This document shows positions 52,561 to 64,000 of a stretch of 64,000 nt of DNA, in pieces. Each line of letters begins with the position of its first letter. The stretch's first letter is position 1. The notes below the pieces were generated by a model. It did not search any database and was not told the origin of the DNA. It saw only the letters and a program-made list of their open reading frames with translations. Origin of the DNA: Morinoia aosen (taxonomy: Eukaryota; Arthropoda; Malacostraca; Amphipoda; Talitridae); assembly GCA_030386875.1 (NCBI GenBank), contig CM059576.1, forward strand, positions 66,649,581-66,713,580. Direction: 5' to 3'. The translations under genes were made by a program, and so were the position numbers.

Positions 52561-55500
52561 CTTGGTGCACTTCATGCTCGTTTTCAAGAGCAGAGGCATG
52601 GTCCTTCAAAATTGGCATATTAAGCTGACCATGCCTCTGATGGTTGCTTATTTGACGAATTTCGCGCTTACCAGACAAACACTGCTTCAAGTTTGCTTCA
52701 TTAGCTGAAGAATTTTCACACACCTCACACTTGGACATCTTCCTGTTGTCTAATGCACCTTTTTCAGGCGCTTTTGAACTGGACTTCATGACTATGATAG
52801 AGCCACAGACTTCACATTCAAGCTCTTCCTGACCATGTCTTTCAGGTCGCTGTTCCTCCATCATTTTCACACCAGAATATTGGTTACACCTAAACTGACC
52901 TTTCCATTGATTTTCATTATCATGCTGCTCTCTTACGTGTCGTTTGAAAGCACTCTTGTTCTTAGTGGAGTGAGCACACAACTCACACTCGTAACATCCA
53001 AAATTATGCCTGGCACGGAGGTGCTGTCTCATACAATCCTTCTTACCAGTGGAGTAATCACAATGTGCACACAGTAAGGGCCATGACATAAGTGTGTCCG
53101 GAGGTGCGGCCTCAACTCCACTGCCGCTACCCGACATATCTGATAGGGGCGAGCCAGCGCTCCTTTCGGATGCTCCAGCTGGTCCCTGATGAACAGCACT
53201 TCTGTTGGGCGCACCTGAGCTGCCTTCCCTCAACTCGTCCTGTGCTTTTACGGGCCCTGAATGTGCCTCAGTGCAGTTATTGTCTACTTTTCTCCTTAAA
53301 GTAACTGCATAAGAACCTGAACCTGAACCGGAACTTGAACTGACCTGTGAAGAAGAATTTTTTAGAGAAAAATTACTGCACAGAATTTGTCAAAATAACA
53401 GCATTTATTCATATTGCAACTAAAATTAACAACTTGTAACCATTCACTATTGAGACAAAATTGTGCACTTGATTATCAGTTATTAATTTAATCTTGAGCA
53501 AATGCACCTCACAGTTCCAAACACAATACAAGAAAGATTTTTTAAAAATAAAGGAAGCAAGAAATAACAATAGCACAAAAAATTTAAAAAGCACTATCTC
53601 TTTTCACAGCTGGTAAATATTTTAATACTTAAAAACATAAATCTAACACCACCATTTTTTTTATACCTATAAGTAATACCAATTGTATAAGGACTATTAT
53701 AACTGAATAACTGAGAGGCTCAAGTGATTTCTTACACCAGCAAACCAGCCAAAAATATTCATTCGTTTGTCTCACACATAAAGCAAGAACATGTATACAA
53801 ATCAGAAATCAAACTACTTGATGTTCAGAAGTAATTGATACGGTTCCAATTGCGGCAAGAGTTCCCACTGACGTCTTTTCATCAAAAACTTGGCAGCAAA
53901 TGTTTGAAGAAGGTGATAAGGGAAAAGGGAACAACAAAGGATCGTACAATTATCACTAGAGTAAACCAGTTACGATTCGTCGTTCAAGTCAATTCACTAA
54001 AGCGAAACAGAATCAAGAAAAGGGGGTGTACAAGACCTAGATGTACAAGAAGCATGGTGAAAATAGTTTTGATACTATTGATGACGTGACCATAGCTCAA
54101 ACATTACTAGCTGTGGTTGGGGAATGGGAACAAAATGGAGCACATAGAGAAATACAACACAAGACTAAATACCAGCAGTCAAAAGATACTACCACGCTAT
54201 GACAGGAATAAAAAATTTAAAAAAAATCAATTACAAAACCGCCTTTGAGGCATCCATATAACAAGAAACCTCATTTCAACAGAATAGAAACTCAAATACA
54301 ATGGAGTGTGCAATGAGACTATTTTCTGGAACCAGGGTAAAACATTAGTAGACAGCCAATGAAACAGTTTAAGCAAACAAATTAGGCTAATCTACCACGA
54401 GAGGCTTTCAATCATTTAGAAGACAGTTCAATAGAATTAAATTCACTGAGAGACAAGTTTTACCAATTTTGTCTGAAATGCTCAAAAGAATGAGAGGTGA
54501 GAGCAGTGGTAATGATATAAATGTCACTAAATAGTGGCCAGGAAGAGGTAGAGACGCACAACATATGAATGCAATCAAAATTTTGTGTGAAATGATAAAT
54601 GCTACACTGAAATCAAACAAAGCATTCAAGAAAAAGTAAGCCACCAATTCAAAGCACTCAAGAGAAGAGTAAGCCACCAATCAGATACACTCAAGAAAAG
54701 AGCAAGCAATCAATTAGAAGCATTCAAGAGGAGAGGAAGCCACGAATTACAGTACCTGGGGTTCCTGGTCCCAGTCAATGGGCTCATTCTTCACAGTAAC
54801 TGCCTCGAGCTCAGCGTCAGGCACTTCACTTTTGATGTGAATTTCTTCTAGATGGCTCTCAGAGCTCAGCCCGTCACCTGCAAGTGTCAAATGCTTATTG
54901 AGAAAATTACATTAAAGAAAATAAATCTATTAACAGCTGTTTACTGTTGAAAATTTTAAGGATAATTTTCTTTGTATTTTAACATTTGGAAAACTGTAGT
55001 CAAGTACCAATACCATTTTTTTTGGCCAATACTCACACTAATTTTTTGGCCAATACCAATACTACAACCAATACCGATCCTTTCACAATTACATTAAAGT
55101 AAAACCTTTATAAGCCCTACATGGGTGTTATAATAAAATAATTTATTAATATATCTAATAATATAACAATATTGACAATAAAGTTTTTGATTATGAATAA
55201 TAAAACAGCTCTTGCTATGGTAACTATATTGTTGAGAAAAAATAACAAAATAAAATCCATTCCATAGATAAGTGTTTCTAATCACATTGCAATGTAATGT
55301 AGACTAGCTATAATAGCAACTGGTTCCAAAAGTGGACCAAAACCATCTCTGAAATCAATTCAAAACAAAAATAGATCCAAAATTATCTCTCAAAACAAAA
55401 CAAACTCTCCAAAATAAACTCTCACAGTAACTTTTTCTACACAGATCAAAACAAAAATGGTTCCAAACCAATCTCTGAAACCAATCTCTCAGAACAAATT

Positions 55501-57737
55501 TCCCAAAACAAATATGGTTCCAAAATGAACTTTTAAATTATCTCTAAACAAATCAAAATATACATGGTTTCAAGACAATCTCTCAGAACAAATCTCTCAA
55601 AAAGATCAGAAGAAAAATGGTTCCAAAAAAACTCTCAAAACAAAATTTTCTAAACAAATCTAAACAATCTCTGAGAACAAATCAGAACAAAAATGATTCC
55701 AAAATAATCTCTCAAAACAAATCTCTTTTAACCAAAACAGTCTCTCAAAACAAATCATAACAAAAATGTAAACCATTATTTTTCATACTGGAAATTCAAT
55801 AATCTCAAATTGAAATTAAGGAACATGAGGAACTCCATTATCAGGCTTCAGTTTATTCCTGTGAGGAGTATACACATTGCCTCCAATGCTTAAAGTTCTC
55901 TCACTCTCAACTGATGAAGGCAGAAATGATAAGAGTTTGTTAGCAACTGCGGACAAATGAGGGTATAAGGTTTTATTTTCTACCCACCAATTTACAGGGT
56001 TTGATTCTCTTGATATTGTTGAAAATAAGAGGTATTCATCAACTTCCCTGTCAAAGAAGAAGCAGAAAAAGGTTTAAGTTGAGTAACTTTAGTTTTCTTA
56101 TGTGCCGTGTAAAATAGTAAATTCAGATAGTTGGCCTGATTAAAAGCTGGAATTTAACGGTTAGCTAACTAATTTACTAGGTATGGAAAAGCTCTTTGTC
56201 TTATTATACTTTTACTTTCATGATTTATGACCTTCATTTTTATGATAAAATACGTATTATTTGAAAGTATCAGTAATGTCTCTGCCAGATTTTTCTGATA
56301 CCGATACCAGTACAAATGACCGATACTTCCAATACCGATACATCGGTACATCACTAGAAAACTGGAACAATTTTGGCAAGATTGGAGAGGAAATCTAATA
56401 ATACTTATTTTCAGCAGTTTCAGAAAATAATTTTTCAGCCTAAGTGTTAATATCTGAAGAATGCAAGGGATCAAAATGAACTGAAACAATTTTAGCTTAC
56501 ACAGAGAAATCAAGTGTTCAGAACAGAAAGGACTCACAATTCACCTAAAACTGGCAAATCCATCAAAAATTGGCAATAAAATATAAACTTTACCCTACTA
56601 ATACTTTTTGAATGAGGTTATGGGATTTTAAATTGAAAAGAAATGGTCTTGCAGAAGGAAGTTTCACAACAAATATCAAGACCATAACTCAACACAACGT
56701 TTCATACAAATGAACACTGAAATCCTCATGTTCAACAGAGCTGAGTTGAACATTTTGGTCACAATTTTAGGGTTTCTTAAAATTACATACAAAGAATGAA
56801 GGAATATTGCAACTTAATTTGTTAGGAATATGAAATGATAGACTCTAGTATGATATCAGATAATATAGTTTTATAAAAGTTTCCAAGTACATAACATTAC
56901 ACTCAATGCCTGGTTCAACAAATTAAGAGTAAGCAAAAAAAAGTTTACTCTGAGAGTAGTCCTAATAAAATCTATGGTGTGAATGCTCAGGTTGCTTACA
57001 CTAAAAATTGTGCTTTGAAAAGAAATGATAAATACGGTAGGTCAATGATGTAACCCAAATAGTGATATAAACAAAGTTTTGCATTTTCAATTTTTCACAC
57101 ATCTCCACACACTGTGTACACCAAAATTAGGCTGAATTTACAGCATAAACCCAAGAAATATAAGTTGCAGATAATGTTGAGAATGCTCAAACTACTGGTG
57201 TTCAGAGTTGCCACATCTACATTCACAGTGTGTGATTTCAAATTTGTCTATGCTACTAAAATTCACAAAATGTGTGTAACTATTAGAGCACATTCAAACT
57301 TTGTTGCATTTTCTGTATGATTGGGGAAATTCCATTCCAATCAGAATTAGCTATACAGCCCTCATCAAAATATTGATCAAGAAGAAATGTTCAATTAGAA
57401 ATTTAATTTTTAACAAAAATTTTTGAGACACACTTCATTATTTTATTCAAAAATTCAATAATTTTATTTTCTTTGCTTGTATGTTACATTTCAAATAGAA
57501 TTACAGGCAAGTCTTGTTTTCAAACCAGAATACTATTTTAGTTAATTTCCACACTAGAAAGACTTAGTTTTCTACCATAATGGCAACTGTCTTTATCACA
57601 TACCCAGACCAGATCAAAGCCTCACCTTGTGCCATGTTCTCTGCTGCAGCTTCTTGCTTGATGATCTCTTGCCTGCAACACAGCCTCTCCACTTCAGCAT
57701 CTGTCAGTTTGTGCACCATAACAACTGCACGCTCCAT
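51914..57737 (-). CDS. C2H2 zinc-finger protein, three exons, 554 residues
   Basis: Probable nuclear DNA-binding protein. Exon 1 (57,737-57,626; donor GTGAGG) encodes MERAVVMVHKLTDAEVERLC and 17 more codons. Exon 2 (54,877-54,756; acceptor TTGCAG, donor GTACTG) is acidic with HIKSEVP and TVKNEP, which fit the SUMO-site form. Exon 3 (53,344-51,914; acceptor TTCTTCACAG) starts with a Ser/Gly stretch. All junction phases agree (1, then 0). Exon 3 has two separate fingers, degenerate Cys-Cys motifs, then seven tandem fingers of form C-X2-C-X12-H-X4-H with the seven-residue linker GEGQLFR, a 29-residue module rather than the usual 28. Three fingers carry the same helix (R, D, H, R at -1, 2, 3, 6). 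The frame stops right after the first Cys of the next module. Target and function unknown. Confidence 0.85.
53345..54755 (-). other. Intron 2 of the zinc-finger gene
   Basis: AT-rich, bounded by GTACTG (54,755) and TTCTTCACAG (53,345). A chance plus-strand frame of 84 codons (53,835-54,089) is unrecognised. Tandem-like AAGCCACCAATCAGATACAC phrases occur at about 54,640-54,750 (AGTAAGCCACCAATT, AAGCACTCAAGAGAAGAG) with a period near 30-45 bases. Confidence 0.6.
55330..55775. repeat. Degenerate tandem repeat in intron 1
   Basis: Phrases built from AATCTCTCAAAACAAA and AAAAATGGTTCCAAAA recur many times with irregular spacing. Low complexity, A-rich, no coding sense. Confidence 0.8.
55800..56060 (-). 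pseudogene. hAT transposase C-terminal dimerisation domain remnant
   Basis: A minus-strand frame without its own start runs from about 56,060. It reads DREVDEYLLFSTISRESNPV, then NWWVENKTLYPHLSAVANKL, then SSVESERTLSIGGNVYTPHR and KLKP. This is the conserved hAT dimerisation region (WW..N....P.L, S..SER.FS..G.....R..L.P). After KPDN the frame shifts by one or two bases: the next frame gives EFLMFLNFNL, the usual family ending. The upstream DDE and BED parts are not found nearby. It lies in intron 1 of the zinc-finger gene, same strand, as a decayed insertion. Confidence 0.75.
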
Positions 57738-58395
57738 GCTGGGTGTTTAGGTACCTGAGCAATGGAATGCTTCTCTGCTCTAATATTTGAGAAAACTAAA
57801 GCAACACCATGCCAAAAAATTAAATACATAATATGATTTATATGCCTTTGCAGAAAATATGTGGCCAAACATTTCAATAATGCAATATCCCTATATCAAG
57901 TGGATTGGACAATTGAAATTCAATTCATTAATAAATAGAATAATAAAATTTTTGCCCATGTGTCATGGGATGAATGATTCACAGCTTCATTGGTGAGAAA
58001 ATGAGTTTGCAGTCAAACAATTATTTCATTGATGCAAGCCTATTTTTTTAATCCTCTAGTTTTTTAAGCAAAACATGCAGTTTCGAATTACTTTGTGAGT
58101 TCATTCATTAGTTTCTTGTGGTCTGGTAGTTTCATAACAATCAGCTAGCTAAAGATGGGATTTATTTTAGTGTCTCAAATGATCAGTCAATAATGAGCGA
58201 TTAACAGAAATCAAAGGTCCATTTGTCATCTTGATCATCAAGTTGTAGAAGTTACAGTCTTCATTAGAGTCTCCCATTGGTGGACATCAACATGGCAGAA
58301 GTAGTCATCTAGAATTAGTTTCAGAATGTTTTCCATCTATTACATATTAGGTTCACATAAAGGTTGCCATTAAATATTATTATTGTTATTATTAT
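57738..58395. promoter_or_regulatory. Upstream region of the zinc-finger gene
   Basis: Immediately upstream of the start (minus strand) is CTAAACACCCAGC with no in-frame ATG for a short distance. An acceptor-like CATTGCTCAG at about 57,760 could end a 5'-UTR intron. No TATA box or CpG island can be singled out; the region is AT-rich, and an ATT microsatellite lies at about 58,377-58,399. Confidence 0.35.
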
Positions 58396-58399
58396 TATA

Positions 58400-58745
58400 T
58401 AAGAAATTTTTAGTGCCCCTAACCCCAACAAAGATGTTCCAAGAGAGGAAGGAGAAAGTCACCATTTAGTATGGAGTTGAAGGAATGCAGAATCTATTCA
58501 CTAGGTGCACAGAAACAGTAAACTAAGAAATAATTTCATGGAACAAGAAAAAGTTGAAGAAGAAAGTAGTAGGTGCTGAAATACAGAACAACAGTGAACC
58601 AAAAAAGATATTCCATAACAAAACATAAACTCATTTTATTTCAACAAAAAGGAAACCTACATAACCTTCAGCTCAGGCCCTCACATAGTCCCCCCTGGGA
58701 GTGCTATTTCCCATAGATACAACAGTTGTATCCCCTGAAGGGATG
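58400..58745 (+). repeat. 330-bp dispersed repeat (family A)
   Basis: A well-preserved copy: CCAAGAGAGGAAGGAGAAAG, CACCATTTAGTATGGAGTTG, AGTAGTAGGTGCTGAAATAC, CAGCTCAGGCCCTCACATAG, TCCCCCCTGGGAGTGC, CCATAGATACAACAGTTGTA and CCCCTGAAGGG. On the minus strand a run AGGGGGGACTA precedes TGTGAGGGCC, the arrangement of a polypurine tract and LTR start. Confidence 0.85.
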
Positions 58746-60020
58746 CAATTACATATCATTCGTAGCTGTCATGAGAATTAGTCATGATGGATGTACTCAT
58801 TCTGTCATAACTTAGACTGGGCTTTGAGAACTGGCGTAGTAAATTCAAGCGTAGCAAAAATTGAGGAACAATGCTACACAAGAAATGTCTATTAACAAAT
58901 ATGTTCATGAACATTACGGTTCAACTAAGACCATTTCTGAAATGAAACAAAATTCAAACAGATGACATTCCTTTTTATGTTACAATATACATCTTATTCA
59001 CATAAGGTTTTGCAAATAATTGTCATTCTCAAAATTGAAAACACCCTATGATATTTATTTCTCACAATAAATACATTGATGAAATTGCAGAACAATTATA
59101 AATATTATAGAAGTTGCTACCTTTCACTGAAAATATGGTAAATTGTCAATCTTCAGTATTTCTGAGAGTGTTAGAAGCTATAGTTTCTTACTTCACCCCC
59201 TCCTTTTTGCAATAACACATAACTGTTTAACAGATTGAAACAAAAAATAGGTGAAAATTGCATAAAACAATTATCAAACAGCAATGAACCCTTTCCTTCC
59301 CAACACTTTAATTGTTAATGGGAAAATGTTTTAAGGTAATTTCAGTCATTACCCTGGAATGTCAGCAAAATTGCCCTAGCAGGTTTTTTTCTGCACAAGC
59401 AGGTGCTTACTTCATTTGTAACACATTGACTACAATTGCACGTGTTGTGAAGTGGTTTGTTTGGTTAGGTTGTAAAAAACAAACTAATAATATTGTTGTA
59501 TTTGCTGGAATAAGTTTCTGTCATTTGTAAGAAATGTACAAAATGTAAGAGCTCAATAATATTTTCATGGCATGATGAAATTCCTTCAAAAAAGGTCGCA
59601 AAATGGTTTGAAATTTTATATATTTACATTGGTGCATGTATGAATAATTTAACAAGTGGTACACATTTGTCCCACTCCGTGGTCAAAGTATTAAATTGAA
59701 AAATAAAATATACTTAAAAAATGTATGTTTCCACGCCAAACAATAGTCACAAAATCTGAGGAAATATATCAATTTAGATTTTGCTTTATTTTATCAGTGA
59801 AAAACTTGCTCAAGTTAAATAAAAAAGTATTAAATGTATTGCATAGACCATGAAGCTTACATTGAGTGGATATCAATAGCAAATTCCTTAATTTTATCAT
59901 TTACTTCAAATTATTTACCTACTAGTTGAATTACTCTAAAATTTTATCAATTTCCCTAAACTTGAAGACGAGTTCCCTTTCCGGAAGGAAAGGGTTGACA
60001 GCATCCCACCTACGAACTTT
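58746..60020. other. AT-rich stretch, no gene apart from the MITE
   Basis: No supported reading frame or RNA gene. Only the 278-bp MITE at 59,417 stands out. Confidence 0.4.
59417..59694. mobile_element. TTAA-type MITE, second copy of the 276-bp family
   Basis: It matches 37,311-37,586 end to end (GTAACACATTGACTACAATT on the left, CCGTGGTCAAAGTATTAA on the right). The right TTAA is intact, the left is GTAA. No coding capacity. Confidence 0.75.
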
Positions 60021-60159
60021 TTTCTTTATTATTGAACCTAGAGCAATGAAATTTGGTGTACTGAAAGGAAATGCCAATTGAAATCGTTCATCTGCTATGA
60101 AAAAATGTGGTTTTCCCCACAGAAAACGAGATATTCAAAGAAAACGAGATTTTTGATGG

Positions 60160-60465
60160 GTTTTTGAAATGCATTTCCTCCAACATATTTTAAGAAGTGA
60201 TGATTTTAGTGTCATTGGATGCAGAAAGACGTGGACATTCGAGGAAGTCCTATGGCGTTTCCTAAGTTTCCAGTTTTAATAAAAAAAATGAAAAAATCGG
60301 GAGCAAATTTTGGTTTAAAAAATGCAGATATATGACATCAAAACTTTTGAACAAATATTAATTGTGAAGCCACTTAGGACTTCTTGGGAAGCCTGTGGCT
60401 TTCCACATCCAATGATACTAATATCATTACTGTAGGAGATGCATTTTGAAACCTCACATTATGAA
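60160..60465. repeat. Inverted repeat, arms of about 90 bases
   Basis: The segment GAAATGCATTTCCTCCAACA ... GTGTCATTGGATGCAGAAAG ... GAGGAAGTCCTA (60,165-60,255) returns inverted at 60,375-60,460 (TAGGACTTCTTGGGAAGC ... CCACATCCAATGATAC ... GGAGATGCATTTTG). About 80 percent identity by eye. Probably a worn MITE or foldback. Confidence 0.65.
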
Positions 60466-60589
60466 CCTCCATAAAAGGGCAGCTTAGACCCCTGAAATCT
60501 TTATACAGTAATACAGAGACATAGATGACATAGCAATGTCGCACCATGAAGAAAATGCCAAGGGGGAGGTGTAACATGATAAAATACCA

Positions 60590-60612
60590 GTTCCCCTCCC
60601 CCCCCCCCCATT
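60590..60612 (+). repeat. Poly-C tract
   Basis: A nearly pure run of C (CCCCTCCCCCCCCCCC) at about 60,594-60,610. It may be unreliable in assembly and could form secondary structure on the opposite strand. Confidence 0.8.
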
Positions 60613-61119
60613 CTTCAAACCCCCATAGCAGGTGAACAAGTGAACAAATGAGTCTTTTTTTTCAAATGATGTACCTGACCTTATGCACCTCCCATTGCAG
60701 CTAAAAAAATTTTTTCACCCCACTTTTCTAATTTCTGGGAGGAGATGCTGTCCTTAAGGACACCGTCTATGTAGAAATCGGGATTTGTGTTGATTTTCTG
60801 TTTTTATATGCATCTTATAGAAGATTTTCTTGCGCTTCCATAGGTACTTTCCGTTGCGTCTACTCCGAATAGTGCGCCCACCAGAGGGGGGGGAAAGCGA
60901 TGATTGTGGCATGACCTTGAACCCTCCCCCCCTCATTATTGGGGTCAATTGAGCGTGTTTCTCAGCGCGAATGGCAATATAGTTTGTTCATGGGCTACTC
61001 AAAGTGCTTCCATTATTCAAACGAAACATTTTAAAGCTGAGTAAATATTTTTTTTATAATTTTTGACAATTTCAGGATTTAGCTGCTCCGCTGTACCTTT
61101 GACACCACAGCTTTCATTC

Positions 61120-61645
61120 ATAGCTTGATGACAGCTGCGTGTCATAGCTACAGCTATGGCGAGCACACCAATCCAAAGGGCTTGAAAAGAGCTACAGAAC
61201 AGAGGAGTTGACTTGAAAAAAACGTATTTTGGTTGAAAAAAAAAATGAAAAAATAAAAGTGGTTGTTTTGAAGAATTACACATATTGTCTTTTGTTGTAT
61301 ATTTTTCCCAGAGTTACAAAGCTACAGCAATGTAAATTATATCAATCGAAAGGGCTTTAAAAGAGCTACAAACACTCACGAGTTCATTGTAAAAAATCCT
61401 GTAGTTCAAAAGATAAAGAGAAAAACATTTTTTTTTTGTGAAAAACACGTGTTTCCGGAAACATGACAATTGGTTTCTCAAATGTATCTTCTTCCACAAT
61501 TTTAGAGCTACAAGAACGGTTTATATACCATTCGATAGGGCTTAGCAAGGTGTATCCATATGGGGTTACATTTTTTGATACTTTCATTCTTTGAAAATTA
61601 CACGACATAAAAAATAAAAAATGAAAAAAGGTCACATTTTAAAAA
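61120..61645. repeat. Three degenerate units of about 180 bases
   Basis: The phrase order GAGCTACA..., CCAATCCAAAGGGCTTGAAA (or ATCAATCGAAAGGGCTTTAA, or CATTCGATAGGGCTTAGCAA), then a run of A-rich sequence and AAAATTACAC-like ends occurs three times. No coding frame. Possibly the interior of an old element; related in style to 6.0-6.6 kb. Confidence 0.55.
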
Positions 61646-61649
61646 AAAA

Positions 61650-64000
61650 TATTCTCAAAATCCATAAAAAAAAGTTAGCAAAATTCCTAGCACCTTGTGG
61701 TTATATAGACATATAAGCAATCTAAAAACTAAGTTCTGGTTCTGTAACTTCAAAATTGTAGAAGAAGATAGATTTAAAAAAACCCTATTTTATCATATTT
61801 TTCAATAAAAAAATCCAGTGCTGATGCAAAAATTTTGTCGAAGGAACAAATGATCTTTGCATCATTTCACACCTACTTTGAAAATTTCAGAGAAATCCAT
61901 CCATAAATAACGGTTTTTTTCTCTTCCCCAGACGGTATACTTGAAACAAAAAATCAACAGCATGTGCAAAAAATGATCTAACATTGCAAAAATTCGCAGA
62001 TTCTGAATACATCAGTAGGAGTTTGTTTAAGCCATTGGGTACTGACAATTACTGTAATGCCAAGACAATTAGTGCTTCCAGTTTAGGGTATCTAACACAA
62101 TTTTAAAGTAATTTAACAAGTAAGGGAATTATTCAAATAAACAACAAATTAGGGAAATTATTAGCATACATGAAACAATTTATCAGACATTGCAGAAGCC
62201 TGCATGCACTAATTACCATTGTTTAACTCTATAAGTTCCTGCCACAGGGTCCAAGCAACATACTCAATAACCTTCCTCTTCAACTCGAGCAATTTTTTCT
62301 GACTTTTTTTGGGGTAAGTTTGGGCAAAAACTTATAAATTATTCCTATGATAATTCAAAAACTTTATTTCCAATATCAAAATTATTTTTTCCTGCCAAGC
62401 ACACAGCTTTCAAGACTCCTAATTTTTCAAATTAAAAGAAAGAAGTGGGTGCTTGCTTCAGCAAGAAACAACCTACACTAGGGCTATTTCACTGATACTT
62501 CAGGAAACTGACAACATTTTACCTGGAAATTTCTTCCCTGAACTGTTTGAAATTTTAATTCAAAATGATAAGGCTTCATTAACATAGCATAAATGTTTTC
62601 AGGGGAAAGACAAAAAAATGGTATAGACTAAAGGAAACATGTCATCAATGAACATAATATGCTCTTATAGAAGCTCCCCCCTATGCATTAAATCAGAAAG
62701 TTTGGAGGGAACAAAAACTAAAGAGTAGAGAAGAGGTATGAAAACCCAAAGAAACTAAGTGCGCACTGCAGAAAAAACAGACAACACACAGGCCTATTCA
62801 AAGGTTAGGTAACTCAACAGCCAGAGGAAATTTCCAATTAGCTAAGGCAAACTAGATGAATAGTTGCTTCATGATTATTAGGGACTTCTCCACCTAAACC
62901 TTGTGCTCTCTAGATGTATTACAAAGTCATGTACAATGAACACTGCAAGCATTTGACAAAGAGTGTAGTACCAGAGACTTCAATGATTTTCTCAAAAGAT
63001 TAAAATCTTCAATAGTTTCTGTCTCTCGTTCAACTTTTGAAATGGCCACCAAAAGATTCAAAACATGAAACAGAGAAAAAATCTGCAATAACTTCTTGTA
63101 CTAAGTGAAGACATGGATGGGCGTAATGACTTCTCAAACGTACCAGTAAATAGTGAAAAGAATTTTGCCTAGAAACAACCTGATGATTGAACAAATTGGA
63201 GCCACAGGTGCAGCCAATGATTTCAAGAAAAAACTTTCATTTGAGAGCTTTATTTCAGAGTATACTAATGACTAATTGTTTTAACACTTCAATAATGTAG
63301 CAAAATTACTTGGAAGCATGAAAAAATAAAATTTATTTTTTTGAAAGTTACAGCAATACAAGAGGTCACCCAGAAATGTTTGTTTAAACAGACGAGAAAA
63401 TGTAATTCTTTAGATCTTAACTATATTTCAACATTATCTCAACAAATAGTTTAATCCTGTAATGAATAAGAACTATAATGATTGAAGTCTGCCAACATAA
63501 GCTTTCTTTGGATAAAAGCTGAATGACTTACCTAATAGGAGTCCTGATTGCACAGGATATCCTTTTTACAGAAGGGCAGGTTTTTTAAGGTTATTTTAGT
63601 ATTATATTTTTTGAATAAATTTTTATTATCAAGTTATTTTCTGTTTACTGTCAAATGAAGGTGAAAAGAAATAAAAGAGCATTCAGTAAAGAAAAAGAAA
63701 TGAATACAACAGAACAAAATTTAAATCCAGAGGAGAATTACGTAGATTCAACCCGTGAAACAATATTTCGTCCGATTTCCTTCTAGTTCAATCCTATTTT
63801 AGCATTAAAAGTCCCGTACCTTTTTTTAACATCTGCTTACAAACTTCCCCATGCTTTGTACCATCTTCTAGGTTTCAACTTCTCATCTAATTTGATGTTA
63901 GTAGTCCTGAACAATCCTAAATACTAAAAACAGCTCACTTCTTTCATTCAAACTTACATTAATTCTTTACAAACCCCTTCTCTGAACATTTTTCTACTTT
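61650..64000. other. AT-rich stretch to the window end
   Basis: No supported gene, RNA gene or element boundary. Frames are short and interrupted. Confidence 0.4.

Larger units (their letters stand above)
54878..57625 (-). other. Intron 1 of the zinc-finger gene
   Basis: A 2.75-kb intron bounded by GTGAGG at 57,625 and TTGCAG at 54,878. It holds the A-rich tandem repeat at 55.3-55.8 kb and the hAT remnant at 55.8-56.06 kb. A short repetitive CCAATACCAATACTACAACC stretch lies near 55,020-55,070, with a similar GATACCAGTACAAATGACCG phrase near 56,300. No additional exon was seen. Confidence 0.65.

Noticed and set aside
53835..54089. 84-codon plus-strand frame in intron 2
   Set aside because: No domain, unremarkable AT-rich codon use, and it runs antisense in an intron.

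Overview
This is a 64-kb piece of an AT-rich animal nuclear genome, almost certainly an arthropod and most likely an insect. The evidence is spliced genes with GT-AG introns, a BEL/Pao retrotransposon, mariner-, hAT-, PIF/Harbinger- and piggyBac-type DNA elements, tRNA-derived SINEs and minisatellites. A sap-sucking hemipteran such as a whitefly would fit, but that is a guess. No bacterial operons, CRISPR arrays or plasmid functions are present. Most of the window is transposable-element sequence at different stages of decay, with few host genes.

Layout. 1-1200: probable end of a Gypsy-type LTR element on the minus strand (tRNA-Arg-like primer binding site next to an LTR edge), then a 38-unit 17-bp minisatellite. 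2.1-9 kb: a SINE, one minus-strand exon carrying the cysteine box of a ubiquitin-specific protease, an internally deleted mariner derivative, and three small minus-strand exons of an unrecognised gene. 11.9-21.4 kb: a duplicated block holding a hAT-like non-autonomous element, which is split by a 7.45-kb PIF/Harbinger-like element that itself holds a SINE, a piggyBac-like MITE, a foldback element and possible minus-strand exons. 24.8-31.85 kb: a complete BEL/Pao retrotransposon on the minus strand with an open 1777-residue polyprotein and very unequal LTRs. 32.1-35.1 kb: the second copy of the duplicated block. 35-45 kb: a dense field of MITEs, foldbacks and SINEs, plus a frameshifted DD41D mariner-like element with long terminal inverted repeats. 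45-51.5 kb: minisatellites and repeats, with no convincing gene.

The best host gene is a minus-strand C2H2 zinc-finger gene (57,737 to 51,914). Three exons join in frame to give 554 residues: a short N-terminal exon, an acidic exon with SUMO-site-like KxE motifs, and a large exon with two N-terminal fingers and seven tandem 87-bp finger modules. The array is homogenised. Its reading frame ends at a TAA inside what should be the next finger, and further finger modules, intact and then decayed, lie just beyond it. Intron 1 holds a decayed hAT transposase dimerisation domain.

One roughly 330-bp repeat occurs about eleven times between 16 and 59 kb, every copy in the same orientation. The most informative signals are the interrupted zinc-finger array, the BEL element with a 1.13-kb difference between its LTRs, the element-within-element structure at 12.6-21.3 kb, and the unidirectional repeat family.
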